64,000 nucleotides of DNA from Ruegeria sp. HKCCD4315 (GCF_013112245.1 NZ_WVRN01000001.1:996501-1060500), one strand, 5' to 3'. Shown: positions 8,785 through 18,272, numbered from the stretch's first letter. Translations and numbers: made by a program. The notes: a model not told the origin generated them from the letters alone.

Positions 8785-9489
8785 ATGACAATCAAGCTAA
8801 GTGATCAAGCCGAGGGCTTCTCGTCCGGCTTTTCTGCACATGCTGGCTATTCTCGGCTGGCGTTGAGGGGCGTGGTGGCATTGGCGTGCGCTCTCGTTGG
8901 CGTTGTTCTCGTCTGGCCCGAGTTCGCAGCGACGTTTAATCAGGAAGGTGGCCCGATCGAAACACTCTCTGCCGCTGGTTTGTTTGTCGCAGGTCTTGCT
9001 GCGCTGTGGCGCTATCGTGGTATCTCGCGTGCATATATTGGCCTGACCTGCCTTTTGCTGGCCGAGCGCGAATTAGAGGCTGACATCTATTCCGAGGGTA
9101 GTCTACCGTTCACGATCCTTCACGGTTTAGACGTTTTTTTAGATGTCACCTGGGTCAGGGTTGCTTTGGTCATCCTTGTGCTCGGTGGTGCCGTCTGGCA
9201 CGGCATTCCGACAGGTTGGCGCGCGTTCAAACAACGCAACCTTTCCTTAATGGTGTTTATCGCGGCGGGGTCTGCTGCTGTCATCGCCCAACTTCTGGAA
9301 GAGTTTTCGGGATTATATGCTGGTGCTTTGTCAGACCTCATGATGGTGCGCCTTTTTGTGCTGGAAGAAACGCTCGAGATGTTCTTTTCGATTGGCATTT
9401 TGGTCGCTGTTCTGATCGGATGGCCCAAAGCACAATCCAACGGAACACCCAATGACCAAGACAGCCGGGCCATCGCAGACATACGCTGA
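8785..9489 (+). CDS. Multipass membrane protein of unknown function
   Basis: I do not recognise this 234-residue protein. It has about six hydrophobic segments, near residues 27-45, 55-72, 80-94, 117-137, 147-168 and 190-212. Acidic residues sit in or beside several of them: AERELEAD, QLLEEF and VLEETLEMF. This is unusual for lipid-facing helices and could mean metal or cofactor binding, or a proton path. The ribosome site is weak. Its 3' end overlaps the cupin gene by 38 nt, suggesting a two-gene operon. No signal peptide is obvious. Confidence 0.7.
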   Translation: MTIKLSDQAEGFSSGFSAHAGYSRLALRGVVALACALVGVVLVWPEFAATFNQEGGPIETLSAAGLFVAGLAALWRYRGISRAYIGLTCLLLAERELEADIYSEGSLPFTILHGLDVFLDVTWVRVALVILVLGGAVWHGIPTGWRAFKQRNLSLMVFIAAGSAAVIAQLLEEFSGLYAGALSDLMMVRLFVLEETLEMFFSIGILVAVLIGWPKAQSNGTPNDQDSRAIADIR

Positions 9490-10555
9490 ATTTCGCCAGC
9501 CCACGCAGGAGTTGCGTGACGACATCCCCTTTTACACAAAGACATTAGGGATGAAGATGGACATGATCTATCCTGCAGACGATCCGCGAATAGCGGTGTT
9601 CTCAGGTCATGGGTTGCGCTTGCGCATCGAAAAGGATGCACCCGAAAGCGCCGGAACGCTGCGTATCCTGACCGATGACCCCGAAGGTTTCGCCAATGGT
9701 GAACGCGTTCTTGTTGCGCCCAACGGCACCCGTGTTGAAATCGAAGAGCGTAACCCCCCGTTAGTAATGCCTGTAACGGTTCATTCCTTTGTGGTGCGCA
9801 GGCTCAAGGATCAGGCACCTTGGATCATTGGCCGCGCCGGGATGCACTACCGCGATCTGGTGCCAGACCGCTTGGGTGGATCGATCATCGCCAGCCATAT
9901 TCGTATCCCCGACGGTGGCCCGGTGCCTGACATGGTACATTTTCACAAGGTTGGGTTTCAGCTGATCTTCTGCATCCACGGATGGGTTGATGTCGTCTAT
10001 GAAGATCAAGGTGAGAAAATGCGCCTGACCGCTGGCGATTGCTTTATCCAGCCGCCGGAAATTCGTCATCGCGTGCTGGAAGCATCCGATAACGTTCAGG
10101 TCATTGAGATCGGTGTGCCGGCAGAACATGTCACGGAAATCGACCATGACATGCAGCTCCCAACCCCGCATTTTCGTCCCGATCGGGAATGGCAGGGACA
10201 ACGCTTTGTCTACAATCAGGCGAAGGATGCCGAATGGGCGCCTTTCCGTTTGCCAGGTTACATCTGCCGCGACACAACGATTGCCGAAAACACCAAGGGT
10301 GTCGCCGGGGTTCAGGTCGTGCGCAAAGGGCAGGGTGATCCGGAATGGGCCAGTCATGACACCGATATCCATTTTACCTTTGTGATGGACGGCCAAGTGA
10401 CGCTGGAAGGCGAAGACCGCGAGCCATACCGGCTGGAGCAAGGCGACGCATTCGTCATTCCACCGGGCATGCGTACGCGCCTGTCCACGCCGTCGGACGA
10501 TGTCGAATTGCTGGAAGTCACCTTGCCCGGTACCTTCACCACTGCGCTTGGGTGA
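9452..10555 (+). CDS. Double-cupin protein with glyoxalase-like N-terminus
   Basis: This 367-residue protein of unknown substrate has two cupin barrels. The first (about 145-230) contains MVHFHKVGFQL and GDCFIQPPEIRH. The second (about 265-360) contains HDTDIHFTFV and GDAFVIPPG. Both keep histidines that could bind a metal. Residues 18-50 (DIPFYTKTLGMKMDMIYP) resemble the first strand-helix of glyoxalase/VOC proteins, but the rest of that fold seems missing. The start lies inside the upstream membrane protein gene (38-nt overlap), which suggests translational coupling. Confidence 0.75.
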   Translation: MTKTAGPSQTYAEFRQPTQELRDDIPFYTKTLGMKMDMIYPADDPRIAVFSGHGLRLRIEKDAPESAGTLRILTDDPEGFANGERVLVAPNGTRVEIEERNPPLVMPVTVHSFVVRRLKDQAPWIIGRAGMHYRDLVPDRLGGSIIASHIRIPDGGPVPDMVHFHKVGFQLIFCIHGWVDVVYEDQGEKMRLTAGDCFIQPPEIRHRVLEASDNVQVIEIGVPAEHVTEIDHDMQLPTPHFRPDREWQGQRFVYNQAKDAEWAPFRLPGYICRDTTIAENTKGVAGVQVVRKGQGDPEWASHDTDIHFTFVMDGQVTLEGEDREPYRLEQGDAFVIPPGMRTRLSTPSDDVELLEVTLPGTFTTALG

Positions 10556-10565
10556 CTGAAAAACA

Positions 10566-10600
10566 AGGGAAGGGGGGCTTCTATTCCCCCACCTTTTTCC
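10566..10600 (+). terminator. Possible terminator after the cupin gene
   Basis: A run of five Gs (10573-10577) can pair with five Cs (10586-10590) across an 8-nt loop, followed shortly by TTTTT. The stem is short, so the call is tentative. It would insulate the cupin gene from the cdd operon. Confidence 0.4.
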
Positions 10601-10647
10601 GGTAGGGTCCAATTTTCTGACCAGATGATCAAAAATAGGGAATCGCC

Positions 10648-11040
10648 ATGTCGCTGAAAGACGCTGCTTTGTCCGTCCGGGAAAACGCCTATGCGCCTTA
10701 TTCGAACTTCAAGGTCGGCGCGGCGCTGCGGTCTTCCTCGGGTCAGGTTTATTCCGGTTGCAACGTCGAGAACGTCGCATACCCCGAAGGCACGTGCGCT
10801 GAGGCTGGCGCGATTGCTGCGATGGTCGCCGCGGGCGAGCAGGAACTGACCGAAGTTTATGTGGTCGCCTCTAGCCCGCAACCCGTGCCGCCTTGCGGTG
10901 GGTGCCGACAGAAACTGGCCGAGTTCGGCAAGCGCGATGTGAAAGTCACTTTGGCGACCGTGGAAGGTGCCGAGTTCGAAACCACCATCGGAGAATTGCT
11001 GCCGGGCGCGTTCGATGCGTCCCACATGGAGGATGTCTGA
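10648..11040 (+). CDS. cdd: Cytidine deaminase
   Basis: This enzyme deaminates cytidine and deoxycytidine to uridine and deoxyuridine, the first step of pyrimidine nucleoside salvage. At 130 residues it is the small homotetrameric type. The zinc site is complete: C50 with the catalytic E52 in CAEAG, and C83/C86 in PCGGC. The N-terminal YAPYSNFKVGAA block is typical. It is the first gene of a five-gene operon whose members almost all overlap. Confidence 0.97.
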   Translation: MSLKDAALSVRENAYAPYSNFKVGAALRSSSGQVYSGCNVENVAYPEGTCAEAGAIAAMVAAGEQELTEVYVVASSPQPVPPCGGCRQKLAEFGKRDVKVTLATVEGAEFETTIGELLPGAFDASHMEDV

Positions 11041-11044
11041 ACGC

Positions 11045-12352
11045 ATGGACGCCCGTTCGATCATTGCAAAACTGCGCAAGCAGCAGGTGCCGGGGCGCGA
11101 GGAACTGATCTGGTTCGCGCAAGGTCTAGCCGATGGCAGCGTCAGTGACGCGCAGGCCGGGGCCTTTGCCATGGCTGTCTGCATGGGGGGATTGGGCTCG
11201 CAGGGGCGTGCGGATCTGACGGTTGCGATGCGCGATAGCGGTGAGGTTCTCACTTGGGACGTGGACGGGCCTGTGATTGATAAACACTCGACCGGCGGGG
11301 TCGGGGATAGCGTCAGTCTGGTACTTGCCCCGGCGCTTGCGGAATGCGGGGCTTATGTTCCGATGATCTCGGGCCGTGGCTTGGGGCACACTGGTGGCAC
11401 GTTGGACAAGCTTGAGGCGATACCGGGTGTCAGCACACAGATCGGGCAGGATCGCCTTGCGCAGATCTTGCGCGAAACCGGTGCGGCCATCGTGGGCGCA
11501 ACAGGTCAGATCGCTCCGGCGGACAAGCGACTTTATGCGGTGCGCGACGTGACCGCGACGGTCGAAAGCCTGGATCTGATCACCGCATCAATCCTGTCCA
11601 AAAAGCTGGCTGCCAGCCCGGATGCGTTGGTTTTGGACGTCAAGGTCGGCAGCGGTGCCTTCATGAAAACGATGGAGGAAGCGAACAAGCTGGCCTTTGC
11701 ATTGACTCAGACCGCGAACGCGGCCGGGTGCCGGACATCAGCCGTCATAACGGACATGAATCAGCCATTGGCACCGGCGCTTGGCAATGCGTTGGAAATT
11801 GCCGAAGTCATGAAGGTCCTGACGGGATCGCAATCTTCACCGTTGGCAGACATCTCTGCCGAGTTGGGCGGGGTATTGCTGAAGGATGCAGCAATGTGCG
11901 CGTCGGTTGAGGAGGGGCGAGAAAAAATCGCCGAAATCATTCGTGACGGGCGCGCTGCGGAGCGGTTTGGTCGCATGATGGCTGCGGTCGGCGGCCCCGT
12001 ACAGTTCGTCGAGACCTGGGCCCGGTTCCTGCCAGAAGCAAGTGTCATCCAAGAAGTCTCTGCCCCGAAGGACGGCTATATTGCGGCTATCAACGGTGAG
12101 GCGCTGGGTCTTGCCGTGGTGGCGCTGGGCGGTGGTCGTCAGGTCGAAAGCGACCAGATCGACCCGGCTGTTGGGATTTCCGGCATTCTCCGGCTGGGGG
12201 ATCGTGTGTCCAAAGGGGCACCCATCGCTGTAATCCATTCGGCGCGGGAGGACGCTGCGCGGCGCGCCGCTGAAAGCGTGCTTGACGCGATCACGATCAG
12301 CGATACTGCTCCGACATTGCCTGCTCTGATCCACGAAAGGATCAGCTTATGA
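11045..12352 (+). CDS. deoA: Thymidine phosphorylase
   Basis: This enzyme phosphorolyses thymidine and deoxyuridine to the base plus deoxyribose-1-phosphate. It is 435 residues from the chosen ATG (MDARSIIAKLRKQQ). The family block DKHSTGGVGDSVSL is followed by the GRGLGHTGGTLDKLE signature and the KVGSGAFMK loop. An ATG at 11033 overlaps the cdd stop and would add four residues. A GGAGG at 11028-11032 sits too close to 11033 and 12 nt from 11045, so the start is slightly uncertain. Confidence 0.95.
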   Translation: MDARSIIAKLRKQQVPGREELIWFAQGLADGSVSDAQAGAFAMAVCMGGLGSQGRADLTVAMRDSGEVLTWDVDGPVIDKHSTGGVGDSVSLVLAPALAECGAYVPMISGRGLGHTGGTLDKLEAIPGVSTQIGQDRLAQILRETGAAIVGATGQIAPADKRLYAVRDVTATVESLDLITASILSKKLAASPDALVLDVKVGSGAFMKTMEEANKLAFALTQTANAAGCRTSAVITDMNQPLAPALGNALEIAEVMKVLTGSQSSPLADISAELGGVLLKDAAMCASVEEGREKIAEIIRDGRAAERFGRMMAAVGGPVQFVETWARFLPEASVIQEVSAPKDGYIAAINGEALGLAVVALGGGRQVESDQIDPAVGISGILRLGDRVSKGAPIAVIHSAREDAARRAAESVLDAITISDTAPTLPALIHERISL

Positions 12353-13560
12353 GCCGTGCCTTTCTCGTGGTGATGGATTCCGTCGGGATTGGCGGAGCGC
12401 CGGATGCCAACCGTTTTTTCAACAGCAACGTTCCGGATACCGGCGCGAATACAGTGGGCCACATCGCGCAGGCTTGTGCCGAGGGGCGCGCGGAAGAGGG
12501 TCGTTCAGGTGCTTTGAACCTGCCGCATCTCGACGCATTGGGTCTGGGTGCGGCTGTGCGCTTGGCGTCCGGGGACACAACCCCGGGATTGAACGCAGAA
12601 CCCACGGGCCTTTGGGGCTGCGCGCGAGAGCATTCGCCCGGCAAGGACACACCTTCGGGCCATTGGGAATTGGCGGGCCTACCGGTGCCATGGGATTGGC
12701 ATTACTTTCCAGACACGGTTCCAGCCTTTCCAGCGGACCTGAGCCGTGCTGCGGCTGAGGCAGCGGGGACCGACGGCGTCCTTGGGGATTGTCATGCGTC
12801 GGGCACTGCGATCATCGCCGAGTTGGGTGCCGAGCACATGCGGACCGGTTGGCCGATCTGCTACACCTCTGCCGACAGCGTGTTTCAAATCGCTGCCCAC
12901 GAAGAAAGCTTCGGACTAGACCGGCTGCTGGACATGTGCCGCACGCTTGCGCCGCGATTGCATGAGATGAAAGTGGGTCGTGTTATTGCGCGCCCCTTTA
13001 TCGGCACGCCAGAGACGGGCTTTGAACGCACGACCAATCGCAAGGATTTCGCCATTTTGCCGCCCGCACCAGTGCTGACCAATTGGGCGCAGAATGCGGG
13101 ACGGAAGGTGCACGCCGTGGGCAAGATCGGCGACATCTTTTCGATGCAGGGCATCGACACGCTGTGCAAAGGATCGGACGCCGAATTAATGCAGCACCTG
13201 TCTGATCTTGTGGATGAGGCGGAAGAAGGCAGTTTAAACTTTGCTAATTTTGTCGAATTCGACAGCCTTTACGGCCATCGCCGCGACATCAGCGGTTATG
13301 CCCGCGCTTTGGAATGGTTCGACCGCGAGATCGGAAAGATTCTGGCAAAGCTCCGCCCCGGCGACCTATTGTTGCTGACTGCTGATCATGGCAATGACCC
13401 CAGCTGGACCGGAACGGATCACACGCGTGAACAGGTGCCGGTTTTGATAGCAGGGCAAAGTGCGGGGCAAATCGGGCAAGTGGACTTTGCCGACATAGCC
13501 GCCAGCATTGCCCATCACCTGAACATTCCGGCGCAAGGGCCGGGTAGGAATTTTTTATGA
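12349..13560 (+). CDS. deoB: Phosphopentomutase
   Basis: This enzyme converts deoxyribose-1-phosphate or ribose-1-phosphate to the 5-phosphate, joining nucleoside phosphorolysis to central metabolism. It is 403 residues of the alkaline phosphatase fold. Metal ligands are in VVMDSVGIGG (D10) and LLTADHGNDP, with a further THD-like HTRE block. The phosphorylated threonine is T101 in GKDTPSGHWE. The start overlaps the deoA stop by 4 nt (ATGA), indicating coupled translation. Confidence 0.96.
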   Translation: MSRAFLVVMDSVGIGGAPDANRFFNSNVPDTGANTVGHIAQACAEGRAEEGRSGALNLPHLDALGLGAAVRLASGDTTPGLNAEPTGLWGCAREHSPGKDTPSGHWELAGLPVPWDWHYFPDTVPAFPADLSRAAAEAAGTDGVLGDCHASGTAIIAELGAEHMRTGWPICYTSADSVFQIAAHEESFGLDRLLDMCRTLAPRLHEMKVGRVIARPFIGTPETGFERTTNRKDFAILPPAPVLTNWAQNAGRKVHAVGKIGDIFSMQGIDTLCKGSDAELMQHLSDLVDEAEEGSLNFANFVEFDSLYGHRRDISGYARALEWFDREIGKILAKLRPGDLLLLTADHGNDPSWTGTDHTREQVPVLIAGQSAGQIGQVDFADIAASIAHHLNIPAQGPGRNFL

Positions 13561-14543
13561 GCGTCGCCGACCTTCCAAAAATCGAACTGCACCTGCATCA
13601 CGAAGGCGCAGCGCCCCCCGCCTTCATCCGCCAGCTCGCGCATGAAAAACGCGTGGACCTGAGCGGCATCTTCAAGCCGGACGGATCGTATGATTTCCGC
13701 GACTTCGCGCATTTCCTGAGCGTGTATGAAGCTGCTTGCGAAGTCCTGAAAACGCCCGAAGACTTCCGGCGGCTCACTTTGGCCATTCTGGAAGAAAGCG
13801 CTGAGAATGGTGTGGTCTATTCTGAGACTTTTCTGAGCCCTGATTTCTGTGGCGGCGGCGATCTGAACGCGTGGCGCGATTATCTGAACGCCATTCAGGA
13901 TGCCGCAGATGAGGCCGAGCGCAAATTCGGTATCACTCTGCGTGGCGTCATCACCTGTGTGCGCCATTTCGGTCCCGAACAGGCCAAGCGCAGCGCCCAT
14001 TGTGCAGCTGAGACCGCGGGCGACTGGATCACCGGATTTGGCATGGGTGGGAACGAATCCATTGGTGCGCAAGGCGATTTCAAATGGGCCTTCGATTGCG
14101 CGCGCGAAGCCGGTCTGCGTTTGACCACTCATGCGGGTGAGTTCGGCGGCCCTGACAGCGTACGTGATGCCATCCGCGATCTGGGGGTCGAGCGCATTGG
14201 TCACGGCGTCCGCGCCGTTGAAGACCCGGACCTTGTTCGCGAGCTTGTCGACCGCGACATAACCCTCGAGGTCTGCCCGGGATCGAACGTGGTTCTTGGC
14301 CTTTTCCCTGATTTCGCGGCCCACCCGATAGCGCGCTTGCGCGACGCGGGCGTGAAGGTCACGGTATCCACAGACGACCCGCCATTTTTTCACACGACCA
14401 TGCGGCGGGAATATGAGATGTTGAACGCAGCTTTCGGCTGGGAGGCCGAGGATTTTGCGGCACTGAATGAGACGGCCCTAAATGCGGCTTTCTGCGATGA
14501 AGACACCCGCGCGCGGGTCAAGAAAAGACTGGAGACATCATGA
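13557..14543 (+). CDS. add: Adenosine deaminase
   Basis: This enzyme deaminates adenosine and deoxyadenosine to inosine forms. It has 328 residues in the amidohydrolase TIM barrel. Zinc and catalytic residues are visible in order: HLHHEG near the N-terminus (HxH), THAGEFGG (His and catalytic Glu), RIGHGV, and the STDDP block near the C-terminus. It overlaps deoB and upp by 4 nt each. Its presence extends the operon to purine nucleosides. An adenine deaminase is less likely given the nucleoside context. Confidence 0.92.
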   Translation: MSVADLPKIELHLHHEGAAPPAFIRQLAHEKRVDLSGIFKPDGSYDFRDFAHFLSVYEAACEVLKTPEDFRRLTLAILEESAENGVVYSETFLSPDFCGGGDLNAWRDYLNAIQDAADEAERKFGITLRGVITCVRHFGPEQAKRSAHCAAETAGDWITGFGMGGNESIGAQGDFKWAFDCAREAGLRLTTHAGEFGGPDSVRDAIRDLGVERIGHGVRAVEDPDLVRELVDRDITLEVCPGSNVVLGLFPDFAAHPIARLRDAGVKVTVSTDDPPFFHTTMRREYEMLNAAFGWEAEDFAALNETALNAAFCDEDTRARVKKRLETS

Positions 14544-15172
14544 GCGAACATCTGACCGTCGTCGATCACCCGTTGGTTCAACACAAACTGACGCTCATGC
14601 GGGACAAGGGCACTTCAACGGCTGAGTTTCGGCAGTTGCTGCGCGAAATTACGCTTTTGTTGGCCTACGAGGTCACGCGCGAAATCCCGTTGACCACGCG
14701 CCATATCGAAACGCCGATGGAAGAGATGGACGCCCCCATTCTGGCGGGTAAGAAGATGGCCTTGGTGTCTATCTTGCGTGCCGGCAACGGGATGTTGGAT
14801 GGCGTTCTAGAACTGGTGCCTTCAGCACGTGTCGGTTTCGTGGGTCTATACCGAGACGAAGAAACGCTGAAACCCGTTCAGTACTATTTCAAGGCACCCG
14901 AAGGGCTGAAAGACCGACTGGTCATTGCTGTTGACCCGATGCTGGCCACCGGCAACAGCTCTGCCGCCGCCATTGATCTGCTGAAAGAGGCGGGCGCGAC
15001 GGATATCCGCTTCCTTTGCCTGCTGGCGGCACCCGAAGGTGTGGCGCGCATGAAAGAAGCGCACCCTGACGTGCATATTGTCACCGCCGCTTTGGACCGT
15101 GAGCTTAACTCGAAAGGCTATATTATGCCGGGTCTGGGCGATGCGGGTGACCGTATGTTTGGCACCAAGTAA
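14540..15172 (+). CDS. upp: Uracil phosphoribosyltransferase
   Basis: This enzyme makes UMP from uracil and PRPP, recapturing the base released upstream in the pathway. It is 210 residues, the usual length. The PRPP loop is [14 protein letters not shown], where the family usually reads DPMLATGGSA. The [12 protein letters not shown] block and the C-terminal PGLGDAGDR uracil-binding segment are present. It is the last gene of the operon; only 6 bp separate it from the convergent 15179 gene, with no clear terminator between. Confidence 0.96.
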   Translation: MSEHLTVVDHPLVQHKLTLMRDKGTSTAEFRQLLREITLLLAYEVTREIPLTTRHIETPMEEMDAPILAGKKMALVSILRAGNGMLDGVLELVPSARVGFVGLYRDEETLKPVQYYFKAPEGLKDRLVIAVDPMLATGNSSAAAIDLLKEAGATDIRFLCLLAAPEGVARMKEAHPDVHIVTAALDRELNSKGYIMPGLGDAGDRMFGTK

Positions 15173-15178
15173 GTCCGA

Positions 15179-16192
15179 TTATTCGCCACAAATGTTCTGA
15201 AGCCGGACCCAGTCGCGGTCCGGCAAAACCTGTTCCAGGGTGCGACCTGCCATCGGGTCCGCCTCGATCAGTCCCAAGACAGTTTCACCTGTTATATCTC
15301 GGGCATATGCATAAGGCGTCGAGGGCAGCGCGGCTTGTGCAAAGACCGCCAAAAGCTGGTCATCCAAAAGCGAAGGCCGAGGGTCTGACACAACCTGTTC
15401 TGTGTAGCTGTCGATGATGGCAGGCGTCAGTCCGCCGGTTGTCAGCAAACGGAAGGCCGACGATGCACCGGTTCGATCCAGAAGATCATCAAGCGGGTCC
15501 GTCTGTTCCATGCGGGCACGTTCCGCAATGACATAACCCGCGGCGACGGCAGGGTCCTCATAGTCTTCCACCAACGATTTGTTCAACACAACCGTGCCGC
15601 CGGGAAGGCTCAGACTATCCTGAACGCCCGCGGGTAGGATAATGATCTGGCGTACACCAGTCCGCTTGGCCAGCCGATCCAGCGAAGCCTGCGCATCGAC
15701 CGAAGAACAGGCGCGCCCGGAAACACGTTCAATTCTGTGCAGAATGGTTTCCCCGATCTCTTGTCGCTTGACCTGAGGTACAACCGAGACGACGTGGCCT
15801 TGCAGCGCAGCAGGCAGCCAAAACAGCAACAGGGCCAGAACAGCGGCAACGACGCCCCCAACACTCAACCACCGCAGACGACCGGGATGCGGGCGTGCGC
15901 GATCAATGGCGCGCTGCAAACGGTCGATGGCGTCCAGCATCGTGGTCTCGGTTTCGGCCAGTTCCAGCGTTTCGTCCGGGTCGCCGTCGGGGTGGAAGAT
16001 GGCCGGAAAAGAGCCCGGATTCTGTCGTTCCAAGGCTGCCAAAGACCAATGGGTCAATGCCCTGTCATTAAAGTCAGAAATCGTCAGAGTGGCTTCGCCG
16101 ATCGACACCACGACCTCTCGCCGTTGTTCATCGGGCGAGGGGCGCCACAGACCGGTGGCTTCGATCCGCTGGTACTTTTTCAGGGCCGTCAT
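15179..16192 (-). CDS. Membrane-anchored M48-like protein lacking the zinc site
   Basis: This 337-residue protein has a soluble N-terminal part (1-100), one strong transmembrane helix (about 108-130) and a C-terminal domain predicted outside the cytosol. The N-terminal part resembles a membrane-stress or PH-like domain only loosely. Residues 196-228 (SLPGGTVVLNKSL, then DPAVAAGYVIAERARM) closely follow the M48 metallopeptidase pattern of PGG, a strand and the HExxH helix. The HExxH positions read ERARM (224-228), so it cannot bind zinc in the usual way. I infer a pseudo-protease. The gene is single. Confidence 0.65.
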   Translation of the reverse strand: MTALKKYQRIEATGLWRPSPDEQRREVVVSIGEATLTISDFNDRALTHWSLAALERQNPGSFPAIFHPDGDPDETLELAETETTMLDAIDRLQRAIDRARPHPGRLRWLSVGGVVAAVLALLLFWLPAALQGHVVSVVPQVKRQEIGETILHRIERVSGRACSSVDAQASLDRLAKRTGVRQIIILPAGVQDSLSLPGGTVVLNKSLVEDYEDPAVAAGYVIAERARMEQTDPLDDLLDRTGASSAFRLLTTGGLTPAIIDSYTEQVVSDPRPSLLDDQLLAVFAQAALPSTPYAYARDITGETVLGLIEADPMAGRTLEQVLPDRDWVRLQNICGE

Positions 16193-16339
16193 CTTGATGG
16201 GGTCTGCTCAGATTTGTTTTGCCACAGCTTAGCATGGGGCATTCGTTAGGCGCAAACCTGTTGCGCAGTCATTCCGAAATGTGCTGGATACCGAACAGGA
16301 TTGGAACCGCCGATCTTTGATCGCAATTGGGGCGTTTAC

Positions 16340-17275
16340 ATGCAGGATCATCCAACAACTTCACCGGTGTTGGCCTCTGGCTTGATGGTCGGTGCCATGG
16401 CGATCATTGGTGTGATCGACAATGTGGTGGTTCTGTTGGCTGAAACGGTTGGCTTGTGGCAGTTCCACCTGACTCGCGCTCTGCTGATGTTTCCGCTCAT
16501 TGTTGGCCTGTCTGTTCTGGGATTGGGTGGGCTGCGCCCGCGTCGTTGGGGGGCTGTCATTTTGCGCAGCCTTCTGATCACGACGGCCATGCTGTGTTAC
16601 TTCGCCTCGTTGTCAATGATGCCAATTGCAGAAGCGTTGGCGGGATTGTTCACGTCGCCGATCTTCGTGTTGCTGATCTCGGCGCTTGCGCTCAAGCAGA
16701 CGATTGGCCCCTGGCGCATTCTGGCTGTTCTGATGGGTTTTACCGGTATTCTCTTGGTGCTTCAGCCAAACCCGACTGACTTTGACGCGCGCACGCTTCT
16801 GCCGGTTGCGGCAGGGTTTTTCTATGCGCTGAGTTCGATCCTGACACGTTCGATGTGCTCTGAAGAAAGCACAGTGGCAATGTTGGCGGCAATGGTTACC
16901 ACGCTGGCCATTGCCGGAGCGATTGGTGTTATCGCCTTCACGGTTGTTCCCGTTGAAACCCCTGACGGACCGGATGGATTTGTCACGCGTGGCTGGGTTT
17001 GGGCGTTCGGACCCGCGATGCTTTGGATAGGCATCCAGGCTGTGGGTTCAACAATCGCTGTCTATATGCTGATCAAGGCGTATCAGGTTGGCGAGCCGTC
17101 GTATGTTGCGGTCTTCGAATATTCAGTCATGATTTTTGGTCCGCTCTTTGCCTTTGTCGCGCTTGGGCAGACCATCGGTGCCCTGCAAGTTTCGGGAATA
17201 GTCTTGATAGCGGCGGCAGGGGCATTGCTTGGATGGCGGGCCAGACGCTCTTCGTCGTTGCAAAAGGTGGCCTGA
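16340..17275 (+). CDS. EamA/DMT-family transporter
   Basis: This 311-residue inner-membrane protein has ten predicted helices in two EamA repeats. It is of the drug/metabolite transporter superfamily and its substrate is unknown. Features include the central PIAEALAGLFTSPIF segment and the second-half IAVYMLIKAYQ and VAVFEYSVMIFGPLFAF helices. I chose the ATG at 16340 over a TTG at 16301, because hydrophobic sequence starts soon after it. It precedes the Hint-domain gene on the same strand. Confidence 0.85.
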   Translation: MQDHPTTSPVLASGLMVGAMAIIGVIDNVVVLLAETVGLWQFHLTRALLMFPLIVGLSVLGLGGLRPRRWGAVILRSLLITTAMLCYFASLSMMPIAEALAGLFTSPIFVLLISALALKQTIGPWRILAVLMGFTGILLVLQPNPTDFDARTLLPVAAGFFYALSSILTRSMCSEESTVAMLAAMVTTLAIAGAIGVIAFTVVPVETPDGPDGFVTRGWVWAFGPAMLWIGIQAVGSTIAVYMLIKAYQVGEPSYVAVFEYSVMIFGPLFAFVALGQTIGALQVSGIVLIAAAGALLGWRARRSSSLQKVA

Positions 17276-17360
17276 CGCTTCCAACGCACTGAAGGGCCGG
17301 GATTCGAACAAAGATTGCCCGCTTTTCGTTTCAGATTTCGCGATAAAGCCCGTTTATTCG

Positions 17361-18272
17361 GTGAGAGTGTTTACGAAAAAACCGGAACATAAGGCAAAAT
17401 TAGCCCAAATTGGGCGTAATTATGTCGGAAATAAGACGACCTTCATCTTTGGTGCTACCACTGAGACATATCAATTGGTGCCAAAGGGGGTTCGGCACGT
17501 GTCTGAAGTTACGAGTATTTCTGTTTATCTGAATCAAACGCCTGACGGTGATCCAACCAACCTGAACCAAGCGGTGAATGCACGCCGCGGAGGATTTCTG
17601 AAAGGCACGAAAGTTGCAACCACCAGTGGTTGGAAACCCGTCGAACGGATCGCTGTTGGCGATCTTATCCGCACGTTGGATCACGGCTTCAAAGAGGTGC
17701 GCCGCATTTCAACCAACGTTGTGGTTATCCCTGCAGACGAGCGGCGGGACGAATATCTGCCTGTTTTTGTACCGGCCCGCGCCGCGTTTAACGGACGGCC
17801 TGTCTGGCTGATGCCCGAACAGGGCATGGCGTTGACCCTGTCCAAAATCGATGCCGAAAGAGACGGGGTGTCAGTGGTGCCCGCGCGTGTGCTGAGTGGC
17901 GCAGGTCGTCTGATGTCACAAGCACCGGGATCTTCTTTTGAAGTCTGTTCGCTGTTTTTCGACGAGGATCAGGTGATCTTTGTCGAAGGCGGCTTACAAG
18001 CCTATTGCCCCTCGGGTCGTTTTTCGATGCGCGGGTCGCTGCATAGGCAAAGCTACGAGGTGGCAGACGACGTGGCCGCTGCGGACTTGGCCAACTCCAT
18101 TGCAATCAAGGGTGATATGTCAGCCCTTGCAAACCCATTGGGTGCACTGCCTGCACCCATTCCACAGGATCCGATATTCCCGATCCGCCCGCCATCTGGG
18201 GTCAGGCGGCCGGGTCGACCGGGGCGTCCGAACGCTCCGGTTCTGTTCCTGCGGCCCGAATGGCAGATCTAA
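17361..18272 (+). CDS. Hint-domain protein
   Basis: This protein of about 303 residues contains a Hint (hedgehog/intein) domain of the type common in Rhodobacterales. The domain begins at GGFLKGTKVATTSGW and continues through VERIAVGDLIRTLDHG. The position where Hint domains often carry a nucleophilic Cys reads Gly-Phe, so self-cleavage is doubtful. The tail is rich in Pro and Arg. The start is uncertain: no ATG suits, and I took GTG 17361 (GTG 17367 also fits). The open frame continues upstream into the transporter gene. Confidence 0.65.
   Translation: MRVFTKKPEHKAKLAQIGRNYVGNKTTFIFGATTETYQLVPKGVRHVSEVTSISVYLNQTPDGDPTNLNQAVNARRGGFLKGTKVATTSGWKPVERIAVGDLIRTLDHGFKEVRRISTNVVVIPADERRDEYLPVFVPARAAFNGRPVWLMPEQGMALTLSKIDAERDGVSVVPARVLSGAGRLMSQAPGSSFEVCSLFFDEDQVIFVEGGLQAYCPSGRFSMRGSLHRQSYEVADDVAAADLANSIAIKGDMSALANPLGALPAPIPQDPIFPIRPPSGVRRPGRPGRPNAPVLFLRPEWQI

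Noticed and set aside
10611..10634. AT-rich semi-palindrome before cdd
   Set aside because: Arms match poorly when aligned; only short trivial pairs remain, so I do not call it an operator.
17285..17325. T-loop-like GGATTCGAAC that could belong to a minus-strand tRNA
   Set aside because: The T-stem does not pair and no acceptor, D or anticodon arms can be built around it.
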